Positions 8,631 through 17,700 of a stretch of DNA of 64,000 bases are shown here, in pieces. A program made the translations under genes and the position numbers. Under the pieces are notes generated by a model. The model saw only the letters and a list, made by a program, of their open reading frames with translations. It ran no database searches and was not told the origin of the DNA. The number at the start of each line of letters is the position of its first letter. Position 1 is the first letter of the stretch. The stretch is taken from NCBI GenBank assembly GCA_040755755.1, contig JBFLZW010000033.1, forward strand, positions 124,001-188,000, read 5' to 3'. Source of the DNA: a bacterium. Lineage in GTDB: Bacteria > SZUA-182 > DTGQ01.

Positions 8631-8993
8631 TAAACCGATAATAACCTCATCATAAATACGATCTATAATCTCCTCCGTAGAGTAAAAGATAGATGAATTA
8701 ATAATTTGTGTAATCCATAGGGGTACTTTGCTGACTTCTCTGTTATTCAAGGACCAGGAAGCCCCATCTAAGACCGAGAGAGCGCTCTTGGATAAGCCCG
8801 ATAACAAACAGTAACCACGGGGCTGTTCGAGAGCAGAGGCTATCGGGAAAGGGGGTGATAACAAAGGAAGAGAAAGTCAGTAACGGTCAGGTAACGGTAA
8901 ACTAAGCTAAGATTAGGCATTTCAGGTTAGGAGTATAGGATAAATCTCAGAGGCCGTGATTAAGAACGGGCCGAAAAACATGGAGATGAAAGA
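8631..8993. promoter_or_regulatory. Structured leader/promoter region upstream of VPIPG-CTERM gene
   Basis: This 363-base gap has no gene. At 8797-8847 CCCGATA pairs with TATCGGG around an inner AACAG/CTGTT pairing, which could be a leader hairpin. At 8880-8898 the octamer GTAACGGT occurs twice in the same orientation 11 bases apart, roughly one helical turn, as expected for a tandem activator site. A palindrome AGAGCGCTCT lies near 8780. No known riboswitch consensus was recognised and no clear sigma-54 site was found. Confidence 0.35.
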
Positions 8994-9695
8994 ATGAAGA
9001 AAATTGCCAGTATTTTATTTGCGGTATGTTTATTGTTTGCCCTGAGCAGCAAGGTTAACGCTTATTGGGAAAGCGGGAATCTTATTGAGGTTATCTACAA
9101 TGAGGTTTCCGGGTGGGAGATAGGAAGGGATCTTGGCGCGATCAGCTCAATGGGATCCGCAATACATGTACCTATTGCGGCGCAGCCGGGTGCCTGGGTA
9201 GCTTTTTTCGGGTATGATGGTGTGAGTGATGCTGACGGTATTAATTACTACTTTGCCACTACTGAAGATATGGTACCGTCAGTCAAGGGATCGGCCCAAT
9301 CTTCCTTTGTAAGCGGCTATAATGGTTGTGTTCTTAACAACTATAAGCTCGGCGACGTACCCGCGGATGGTATAACTGAGACCTTAACGAGTTTGTCGAA
9401 CTCTTATTGGGCAAAAATGGATTCATCGACTACCCGTGGTCAGTTTGCCGGTTTTAACAACGGATACGCTGAGGGTAAATTGGGTGAGGCTGCACTTACT
9501 GAGGCTGATCCCACCATGTACCTCTATCAGTTCAAAAAAACAGGGTCTACCACTGTTACGTTAATTCCAGGGCAGGGGACGGATTACCGGCTCGTGATTA
9601 ATCCTGTCAATCCTGTTCCAATTCCCGGCGGTTTCCTGCTTCTCGCTTCCGGCATTCTTGGCCTTGTCGGCATTAAAAGAAGATATTCTGCCTAA
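8994..9695 (+). CDS. VPIPG-CTERM exosortase substrate, paralogue of the 6405 gene product
   Basis: The 233-residue protein begins after GGAGATGAAAGA with a 23-residue signal peptide ending at VNA. Its body aligns with the first domain of the large protein upstream: LIEVIY, DLGAI, YFATTE, SYWAKMDS…GQFAGF, YQFKKTGS and LIPGQGT recur in the same order. The C-terminus is a textbook sorting signal: VPIPGG, a hydrophobic stretch of about 17 residues, then KRRYSA. Exosortases remove such tails after secretion, so this is a predicted client of the exosortase at 39.7 kb and is probably attached to or released into the exopolysaccharide matrix. The ligand or role of the shared domain is unknown. Confidence 0.85.
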   Translation: MKKIASILFAVCLLFALSSKVNAYWESGNLIEVIYNEVSGWEIGRDLGAISSMGSAIHVPIAAQPGAWVAFFGYDGVSDADGINYYFATTEDMVPSVKGSAQSSFVSGYNGCVLNNYKLGDVPADGITETLTSLSNSYWAKMDSSTTRGQFAGFNNGYAEGKLGEAALTEADPTMYLYQFKKTGSTTVTLIPGQGTDYRLVINPVNPVPIPGGFLLLASGILGLVGIKRRYSA

Positions 9696-9794
9696 GCTTT
9701 CAGCAATTTTAATTAACCTCATCACAATTTTTATTTTTCTTTGTAACTTTACCATAGCATCACTTTAATATCAGGTTAAAACAAGGAGATTAAC

Positions 9795-11000
9795 ATGTCT
9801 AAGCGATGTTTGCAGGTATTGGTTATCGTCATGGCCATTTTAGCTATGGCTGGCAGATCAGGTGCCGCTACCATCAATATTAATATTTACGGCGCTTCAG
9901 CTCAGTACCTTTTCTGGAACGATGCTGCTGATAACTTTCTGGCCAGCATCGGCTGCACCAACATCCAGCAGGCTGAGGACAGCAGTAAAAAACATGGTAT
10001 AACCAAGGGCACCAAGGGTGCCGATACCTACTACATCCGGTATTCTTCCAAGGCATCCTTTGACGGAATTTATTCTTGCAAAGGTCAGGTGCCTCCTCCG
10101 GAAGTAGGCGGACAGCCTTCATGTGCAGGCAACCCCCGCAACCGTGAGATGGCAGACGAGAATAATACCAACTGGGCAACCAAGCTGGTAAATGGCCTTA
10201 AATGTGTTGAAGTGACCATTGGTGCTTCAGATGTTGGCGGTGAGTGCTTTGGCCAATATACCGAAGGTAAATTGAAAGGTCATTACGATAGAGCCAACCA
10301 GCCTTATGTTTACCGTAACGTCGGGCCAATTGATACAACCGGCATGACCATTTACAAGCCTCTGGTTGTACCGTTTGGCTTCTTTGCCAATACAGCTATT
10401 GAGACCGAGGTTTCCAACCTGACCAGGCTGCAGGCCGTACTGATTTTCGCCCGTAAGGCTTTTGTGTGGAGTGACTTTGGTCCAACCACCTACCCGGTAA
10501 AGGATATTGTTGCCTGTCTGCGCCATGCAGGTTCCGGAACCCATGCAACTCTGGATAATGTGGTCTTCAGGACAGATACCTGGCCTCTGGCCACCACTGA
10601 AGATGATTGGGGAGTGTGGTTCAATGACGGATCGTCCGACATGATGAGGTGCATCGAGCAAAATGGCGGATTTAGCACGGATACCGCTGCTGCGGTTGGT
10701 TATGCCGATGCAGACCAACTGGTTGGCACATCAAGCTATCCCCATGTCTATGCTCTGAATTATATGGGCGCATCCGCTGCCAAAGAAAACATCACCAACT
10801 GCGTCTATGATTTCTGGGCAGAACAGCATCTGTATGAATGCAATCCCAATGATTCGGTTACACATCCTATCGTTTTACAACTGATTGCTTATGCTTCCAA
10901 TCCAGCCAACCTTCCCGCCAGCAAAGCCGCTTACTGGGCAACCCAGTCTGAAATGCTCTGCGAGAAGGCAAACTGCCGCGCTTATCCTCAATTCAAATAA
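9795..11000 (+). CDS. Cysteine-rich PstS-like periplasmic binding protein
   Basis: A 24-residue signal peptide ending GAA precedes a domain that begins INIYGASAQ and contains RHAGSGTHATLD, matching the ligand loop style of the phosphate-binding (PstS-like) superfamily, although the canonical GAGATFP start is altered. The mature part carries eleven cysteines, unusual for PstS, which suggests disulfides. Ligand is uncertain; phosphate or another oxyanion is possible. No ABC permease or ATPase genes follow, so a role other than transport is plausible. A ribosome site AAGGAGA precedes the start. A hairpin lies downstream at 11045. Confidence 0.65.
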   Translation: MSKRCLQVLVIVMAILAMAGRSGAATININIYGASAQYLFWNDAADNFLASIGCTNIQQAEDSSKKHGITKGTKGADTYYIRYSSKASFDGIYSCKGQVPPPEVGGQPSCAGNPRNREMADENNTNWATKLVNGLKCVEVTIGASDVGGECFGQYTEGKLKGHYDRANQPYVYRNVGPIDTTGMTIYKPLVVPFGFFANTAIETEVSNLTRLQAVLIFARKAFVWSDFGPTTYPVKDIVACLRHAGSGTHATLDNVVFRTDTWPLATTEDDWGVWFNDGSSDMMRCIEQNGGFSTDTAAAVGYADADQLVGTSSYPHVYALNYMGASAAKENITNCVYDFWAEQHLYECNPNDSVTHPIVLQLIAYASNPANLPASKAAYWATQSEMLCEKANCRAYPQFK

Positions 11001-11044
11001 TTACTGCGCCTGAAAACATCAGCACTGAATTAAACTCATCAGGG

Positions 11045-11075
11045 TCAGGGCCTCTCCTCACGGGAGAGGCCCTGA
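11045..11075 (+). terminator. Strong hairpin after the binding-protein gene
   Basis: TCAGGGCCTCTCC at 11045-11057 pairs perfectly with GGAGAGGCCCTGA at 11063-11075 around a five-base loop. No T-run follows on either strand, so it may act as an mRNA-stabilising or attenuating stem rather than a classical terminator. It separates the binding-protein gene from the TPS operon. Confidence 0.5.
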
Positions 11076-11129
11076 TGATATATTCATAAGCGTTATATTC
11101 ATAACGCGATTCATTGACGAGGGACTGGC

Positions 11130-13127
11130 ATGACAGACCGAAAGAAAAAATTTTCTGCCCCCGTTTTTCCACTCTTCCTAATCGCCTCCCTTTTCCCCTT
11201 CTTCTCTGGCTGCAGCGGTGCTCATCAGCACCTGATCGTAAAAAAGGGTGACCTTGCCCGGGTGAATTACACCTGCCGGGTCCCTGATGGCGACGTAGTT
11301 GCCACCACTTCAAAAAGAATCGCCGAGGATAACACCTCGTATCCGAAATCCCCGGTTTTTACCCATCGCCAGGTGTATGGCCCTTCCGTCCTCACGGGTG
11401 GCCAGGAGATTGTAACTTCGGAAGACGGTTTTCTCAAGGAGTTTGAGAAAACCATTGAAGCCAGGCTCTCTCAGTTGATTGTCGGGACTGAAGTGGGAAA
11501 GGAATACAGTTTTGAGATTGACGCTAACACGCCAGCCAATCTGAAAGATGAGGACCGGTTCCTGCAGATGGCCAGAGTCAGAAAAAGGCCGAAAGAGAAG
11601 CGGATGCCCAGGGATTATTATCTGAAACTCAGCAAGGGTCTTGAGCCTGAAGCGGGCCAGCGGGTCGAGGTGGAGCCGGGGCTTTGGGGAAAGGTAATCT
11701 CTCTGGACGGGAAAGATGTCCTCGTTAAGATTCTGGCTCAGCCAGGCTCCCGCATCCCCACACCTCCCTTTGGCCAGGGACTGGTCAGCGAGAAGGAGGA
11801 TTATTACGAGATCGAAATTGAAGCCCGGGTTGGAGACCTGATAAAAGCCGGGCCGTATACAGGAAGAGTCGTTGAGGTAAACGATCAGGTCATTATTTCC
11901 GACTTTGCTCATCCCTTTGGCGGGGAAATGTTGACCTGTGAGGTCAAAGTGGAGGCTGTCGATCCCCCCGGCGCATCCGGGAGAGCACTGCAAGCACTCC
12001 AGCAGGCGGTCGATAAGGCGCGGCAGAGTGAAACAGGAAATGCTGATATACATCTGAATCAAAGTGGCCTTCCGGAAGACCCGAACAGGGTGCAGCCGGG
12101 AGATCTGATTCTGGCTGATTATACCATTTCCCTGGAAGACGGACAGGTTTACCGTACGAGCCGGGAATCGGTCGCTCATGATCCAAACAGGGTAAAAATG
12201 CCGGAGTATCAGGAACCCAGACAGTTTCTTCCGCTGGAAATCATTGCCGGTGAGCCATCCGATATTCCGGGTTTATCCGAAGCCTCGGTGGGGTTGCCCG
12301 TTCATGGGAAAAAAACAATAACCATACCGGCTGATAAGGCTTTTGGTCCTCCCGGCAGTCAGGAGATAAAAAAATTTCCGCTGAACAAACGCCTTCCCCG
12401 GACCATGAACCTGTCTCCGGAGCAGTACGTTCAAAAATTCAAGATGTTTCCCAGCCTCGATGCCCGTGTTCCCCTGACTCCCTACTTCGAGGCGGTCGTA
12501 ACCGAGGTTACTCCTCAATATGCCCGGCTTTCGGCGGTTATTGAAGACGGGAAGCAGTACGAAGACCCCTTTGGGACAACCGGAGTCTTTCTGGATGGAA
12601 ATCAGGTCGTAATTTCCCTGCAGCCCCGAATAGGCGCGACTTTCGAAATGGAAGGGAAGAAAGGGATAATCACGGAGGCGGATGAGGATAATTTTACCGT
12701 CGATTTCCGGCACCCTCTGGCTGGCAGGAACATCGTGCTTGATTTTGAAGTAACTTCTCTCACCAAAGCATCGAAACTGAAAAAAGAAGAACTGCCCTGG
12801 CAGGAGAACCACGATCAGGGTCTTGACACTGCCGGGCGGGAAAATAAACCTATTGTACTGTTTCTGTACGCAGACTGGTGTCCCTGGTGCCAGAAGATGC
12901 TCCAGGAAACCTACCGGCATCCCCTGATGAAAACCCTGGCTGATAAATTCGTCTGGCTGAAGATTAATTCTGAGAAGGAAAGCAAATATAAAGCTCTGTA
13001 TCAGCAGGACGGGTTTCCTCTGACTGTCCTTTTGGACTCACAGGGGAAAATGGTAAAAAAATTTGATGGCTTTATTCCAGCAACTGCATTGAGGAGGGAA
13101 CTGGATAATTGTTTAGAGGGGTACTAA
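11130..13127 (+). CDS. Lipoprotein with two SlyD-like FKBP domains and a CPWC thioredoxin domain
   Basis: Residues 1-28 form a lipoprotein signal (FFSGC, Cys28). Two tandem segments (about 35-270 and 320-560) each look like an SlyD-type FKBP prolyl isomerase with its inserted chaperone flap: they share KKGDLARVNY/QPGDLILADY, a VGTEVGKEY/VGLPVHGKK turn, and DFAHPFGGEMLTCEV/DFRHPLAGRNIVLDFEV endings. Residues about 575-660 are a thioredoxin-like domain with WCPWC (Cys584, Cys587) and cis-proline motif GFPL. This suggests a membrane-tethered periplasmic folding factor combining proline isomerisation with disulfide chemistry. Its frame overlaps the TpsB gene by 19 bases, so it probably serves the giant TpsA protein of the same operon. 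Confidence 0.78.
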   Translation: MTDRKKKFSAPVFPLFLIASLFPFFSGCSGAHQHLIVKKGDLARVNYTCRVPDGDVVATTSKRIAEDNTSYPKSPVFTHRQVYGPSVLTGGQEIVTSEDGFLKEFEKTIEARLSQLIVGTEVGKEYSFEIDANTPANLKDEDRFLQMARVRKRPKEKRMPRDYYLKLSKGLEPEAGQRVEVEPGLWGKVISLDGKDVLVKILAQPGSRIPTPPFGQGLVSEKEDYYEIEIEARVGDLIKAGPYTGRVVEVNDQVIISDFAHPFGGEMLTCEVKVEAVDPPGASGRALQALQQAVDKARQSETGNADIHLNQSGLPEDPNRVQPGDLILADYTISLEDGQVYRTSRESVAHDPNRVKMPEYQEPRQFLPLEIIAGEPSDIPGLSEASVGLPVHGKKTITIPADKAFGPPGSQEIKKFPLNKRLPRTMNLSPEQYVQKFKMFPSLDARVPLTPYFEAVVTEVTPQYARLSAVIEDGKQYEDPFGTTGVFLDGNQVVISLQPRIGATFEMEGKKGIITEADEDNFTVDFRHPLAGRNIVLDFEVTSLTKASKLKKEELPWQENHDQGLDTAGRENKPIVLFLYADWCPWCQKMLQETYRHPLMKTLADKFVWLKINSEKESKYKALYQQDGFPLTVLLDSQGKMVKKFDGFIPATALRRELDNCLEGY

Positions 13128-14761
13128 AAATCATCGGTAAGACCCTGCTCCTCCTGTTCATCGTCATGATTATTGGCGGCACATCTTCAGGAGCGGGTGC
13201 AGAGGTGCAGGAGGATGCTCTTCCGGAGGAAGAGAAGGTTACTTTTCAGATCAGGGAATTCAGCATTGAGGGGAACACGCTTTTGGATGACAGTGAGATC
13301 GAACGTGCAATTTCAATATATAAGGGAAAAAACAAAACCGATGAAGATGTAGAACGGGCAAGGTCAGACCTCGAAAGCCTCTATCACCGGAAAGGGTATC
13401 CGACCGTACTGGTAAATATCCCGGAACAAACCGTAGAGAAAGGAGTAATCAGGATCGAGGTTATTGAAAGCAGGATCGGCACGGTGACAATCACCGGAAA
13501 CGAGTACGTCACCAAAAAGAAGATCCTGAGGCAATTATCCGGTTTCCATCCCGGCGCTATCCTGTATATGCCCACGGTGCAGGAGCAATTGGGCCGCATC
13601 AGCAGCAATCCTGACCTTCAGGTGAAACCGGTCCTGATACCGACAAGGGAATTAGACATTATCGATGTCGAGCTGAAAGTGCAAGACCGGCTTCCTGTTC
13701 ACGGGTCTTTCGAGCTGAATAACCGCTCGACTCATACCACTCCCGATTTACGGACCACGGCATCGCTTCGGTACGACAATCTCTGGCAGCAGGACCATTC
13801 CCTGGCTGTTCAATACCAGACCTCACCGGAAGAGCCGGATGAGGTTCAGTCCGTCTATATTTCCTATGTCCTTTCACCTCCCTGGGATTACCGGCAGGGA
13901 ATGGCCTTCTACCATATAAAATCAGACAGCGAGACAACCACGGCAGGGGATATTCAGGTTCTCGGAAAAGGGAGGATTACCGGATTCAGATATCTCATAC
14001 CCTTCCCTGCCTCCGAGCGCTGCCAGCACACAGCTTCCCTGGGGATCGATTATAAGGATTTTGACGAGACCATAGGCTTTAAAAATAACGACAATAATTT
14101 GAAAACTCCTATCCAGTATGCTCCCCTCTTCTTATCCTACAGTGCATCGCTCCCGGATTCGCATGGCTCAACGACCCTGAGCACTTCGTTTAACATGGTC
14201 TTCCGGGGGCTTTTGACCGAACAAAAAGAATTCGAAGCCAAACGCTATCAGGCAAAAGGCAACTATCTGTTTCTGACCGCCAAAGCCGAGCGGTCTTCCA
14301 AATTGCCCGGGGATGCCGGTCTCCTGCTCAGGCTGGATGGACAACTGGCCAATCAGCCATTGATTTCCAACGAACAATATCCTGCCGGAGGAGTTGATAA
14401 CCTCCGGGGGTATAAGGAAAGCGAAGAGCTTGGTGATAATGCGATTCATTTCACCCTGGAGATGCAAAGTCCCAACCTTTTTCAACGGCTGGGATTCCGG
14501 AAAGCGGGTAATCTCACGCTCCACGCTTTCTATGACGGAGCGATTCTGCAGGTGCTTGACCGGTTGAGCGAGGATAGCGAAGGAAGCACCGTGAAAAGTA
14601 AAAATGCGGGCATTACCCTTCAGGGTGTGGGTGCCGGTTTGCGGGGTGGGATTGGTAATCACTTCAAGTATGGTTTTGACTGGGGAGTGGCTCTCAATGA
14701 TACGGATTTGACTGAAAAGGGAGATACCCGGATGTACTTTAATCTCCTGTATCAATTTTAA
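13109..14761 (+). CDS. TpsB outer-membrane transporter (ShlB/FhaC family)
   Basis: This 550-residue Omp85-superfamily two-partner secretion pore has a signal peptide (about 1-31), two POTRA-type domains (FQIREFSIEGNTLL from about 46, and VTITGNEYVTKKKILRQL from about 125), and a C-terminal beta-barrel ending in a terminal aromatic (LLYQF). The conserved barrel-lumen motif appears as LRGY near residue 431. Start: TTG 13109, inside the 3' end of the preceding gene and 12 bases after GGAGG; the next ATG would cut through the signal sequence. The cognate exoprotein gene follows 12 bases downstream. Confidence 0.88.
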   Translation: MFRGVLKIIGKTLLLLFIVMIIGGTSSGAGAEVQEDALPEEEKVTFQIREFSIEGNTLLDDSEIERAISIYKGKNKTDEDVERARSDLESLYHRKGYPTVLVNIPEQTVEKGVIRIEVIESRIGTVTITGNEYVTKKKILRQLSGFHPGAILYMPTVQEQLGRISSNPDLQVKPVLIPTRELDIIDVELKVQDRLPVHGSFELNNRSTHTTPDLRTTASLRYDNLWQQDHSLAVQYQTSPEEPDEVQSVYISYVLSPPWDYRQGMAFYHIKSDSETTTAGDIQVLGKGRITGFRYLIPFPASERCQHTASLGIDYKDFDETIGFKNNDNNLKTPIQYAPLFLSYSASLPDSHGSTTLSTSFNMVFRGLLTEQKEFEAKRYQAKGNYLFLTAKAERSSKLPGDAGLLLRLDGQLANQPLISNEQYPAGGVDNLRGYKESEELGDNAIHFTLEMQSPNLFQRLGFRKAGNLTLHAFYDGAILQVLDRLSEDSEGSTVKSKNAGITLQGVGAGLRGGIGNHFKYGFDWGVALNDTDLTEKGDTRMYFNLLYQF

Positions 14762-14773
14762 AGGAAATCCTGA

Positions 14774-17700
14774 ATGATGACAGATTTCAGACAGAAAAAG
14801 TTCAGAAAAAAATCTCTGGTTTTTCTCATGATTTTCCATCTCTGCCTCCTGCACCTTCCCGCCTTTGGAGAGCCTTTGATTCCCGGTTACTACGGCGATC
14901 CGGTGAAATTCACGCCCCGTCCTCCCGATCCTGTTTGCGTGCCCCGAGGTATCATACAAACAGAAGGTGTATCCGGCGTGGAGTATCCGGCTGACAATCA
15001 GGCTATCATCCACCAGAATGACAAAAAAGCTATTATCGATTGGGAGACCTTCAATATCGGCAGGGAATCGTATACGCATTTCGATCAGCAGGGACAGACC
15101 GGCTGGGCGATTTTGAACCGTATTCATGATAATAAACCCAGTCAGATTTTCGGACAGCTTACCGCGGATGGAAAGGTATACTTGATCAACCAGAACGGTA
15201 TTCTCTTTGGACCCGGGTCCCGGGTTAATGTCCATTCTCTGATAGCCTCCTCGTTAAATATCAATGATGAAGATTTCCGGCAGGGCATATTGAAATTCAA
15301 CGCTGATCCTTCTTCTAAAGCCGTTGTTTCCAATCATGGGAATATAGAAACACCTGATGGAGGCTCTGTTTTCTTATTCGGGACATCAGTTGAAAACAGC
15401 GGGACCATCGATTGTCCGATGGGACAAGTTGGCCTTGCAGCCGGAACGGCGATTGAGCTTGTTACCCCATCCGGCCTGGATACATCGCGGCCTGGCAAGA
15501 TAGTAAAAAATTCTGGCGTCAATCCGGGTACGGCGGTGAATTTCGAGAATGGCCGGATCAGTGCGGATCTTGGCCTGGCAGGTATGTATGGCAAGACAAT
15601 CAACCAGCAGGGCTTAATACGGTCTGTAACCGCGGTGAAGAGAAATGGAAACATCGAATTGCTGGCTACTGATAAAGTAGCCACCGGGGCGAAAAGTATC
15701 ACTGCCTGTCCGGTGAGTGATTCATCGGAAAAGGTTCATCAATCTTTCCCTTTCATGAAAAGCAGTATCACCATTGGAGGCTGGGACCCATCCATCGATT
15801 CAGCCAGCGGGAGCGGAATGGCACGGGTCAACACGGTCGAACATCTGGGGAGTATCGAAGCCCCGGCAGGACAGGTGAATATCACCGCAGATACGAGAGT
15901 TTACCTGGGGGAGGAGAGCATGATCGATGTCAGTGGCCAGTGGGTCGGACGTCCGGGTGAAACGAACCTGATCGAGACAAAACTGAACAGTGTCGAATTG
16001 AGGGATGATTTTGGGCAAAAGACCGGCCCGCTCAAGGGAGAAACGATCACCTTCAATGCCAACAGCGGCTCATCGATCGGCAATGTTTCCGGCTCCCTGA
16101 GCTCTGAAGAGCAGACAGCTCTTGAGCGCTGTTCAATGGGCGGGGATATCTCCATAGAATCCTTTTCAGGGGATATTATCTTGAGAAAGGGATCCCTGGT
16201 CGATTTTTCCGGGGGCGGAACTCTGTATAGCCGGAGCTTTGGAGAGACCACGAAATTGTTAGCCGGGCATACTGTCTACGATATCAGCACTGCTCCCCAA
16301 TGGATTCAATATGACAAAGTGCTGGGATTTTTCCGCAAGGAGTATCCACGATTTGGAGTCTGGAAGGACTATCAGGGCCTCTATTATGGCGGGATTGCAC
16401 CCGTTATGGAATACCAGCCCTCTTACATCGAAGGTGGTAATGCAGGATCGTTAATTCTGAAAGCCAGAAGACTGGTTTTAGATGGACAGTTGCATGGTTC
16501 AGCCTTCAGGGGAATTTTTCAGACCGAGTTTTCCCAACCCCTGGATGAATTCGGTTTTACCACCACCAGAGGAGTGGTCCAGCCCAAAGGAGGAACCCTT
16601 GAGATTGGCTATTATGATTTTAAGACCGGTATCGACAACAGGGATCTGTATACGGATGAAATCGTTGTCCAGTCCCAGGTGCAGCCCCTGGCGGAGGATT
16701 TCGCGCCAGGCGACTCCCTGTCCGGGACTTTTTCCACTACGTATATCCCGGAATACCTGTTGAACACTGCCGGATTGGCGGATATTAAACTTTACAGCAA
16801 TACTGGCATAACTACCGGGAAAGACACCCGCATCACCCTTCCTCCCGGCGGAAGTTTCCAGGCCGCGGCGCGAAGCATTGTCCATCAGGGGGAAATAACC
16901 GCCCCCGGAGGTTTTATCCGTTTCGACAATGACGATAACATTACCTCATTTGAAACCACCGCCTTGGGTCAGCCCAATAATCACTATATCCCTTTGCCGG
17001 GCCATCTGCCCGAAGGGATTCATCTGAAAGAGGGAAGTATCGTAACTGCGGCTGGAGAGAAGATCGATTATCTGCTTCCACCAGCCCTGAGCGGCTTACC
17101 GGAGGGTGGAGACATCCGGATTTTTGATAAAACAAGCTCTCAGGGCGGTATCCATATCGATCGGGGAGCCCTCCTCGATGTCAGCGGCGGATATGTCACC
17201 TCCCCGAAAGGAGAGATTTCCGGCGGCGGGGCCGGGCTTTTGGATTTGCGGAGCCTGCATCTTTCCCTGGCGGGTGATTTGCGGGGGCACGCTCTGTACG
17301 GTCAGACCGGCGGTACTCTTTCTCTCCACACCGGTGATATCCGGGTAGTTCCGAATACCAGTTCCCAACAGGAAAGTACAGACCATCAGGAAAATACCGG
17401 AGAGGAATGCATCCTGCCGGATAATTTTTGGGCTTCCACAGGCTTTACCCATATCGGCCTGATCAGCGAAAACGATATTCATATTCAGGAGGGATCGATT
17501 CTTGCTCCCTCACAGGTAAAACTGGCACAGCCTCTGCCGAGAATAACTCCTTTTTCCCCTGAGGCATCTATTATCGGAACGGTGAACAAACCTGATCTCA
17601 CTCCATTGTCCTTTATCACCGTACCCTTCGATGAGCTTGGTTCATCTTCCGTGACCTGTAAAGCCGGTGTGCCGGTGGATAGAACCGGCATCACCGGTGA

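Noticed and set aside
8797-8850. Possible c-di-GMP riboswitch before the CTERM gene
   Set aside because: The conserved GCAAA/CGCAAAGC-type core of GEMM riboswitches is absent.
14168-15235. 355-codon minus-strand open frame across the tpsB/tpsA junction
   Set aside because: It is a shadow of two well-supported plus-strand genes, has no recognisable domain and no ribosome site.
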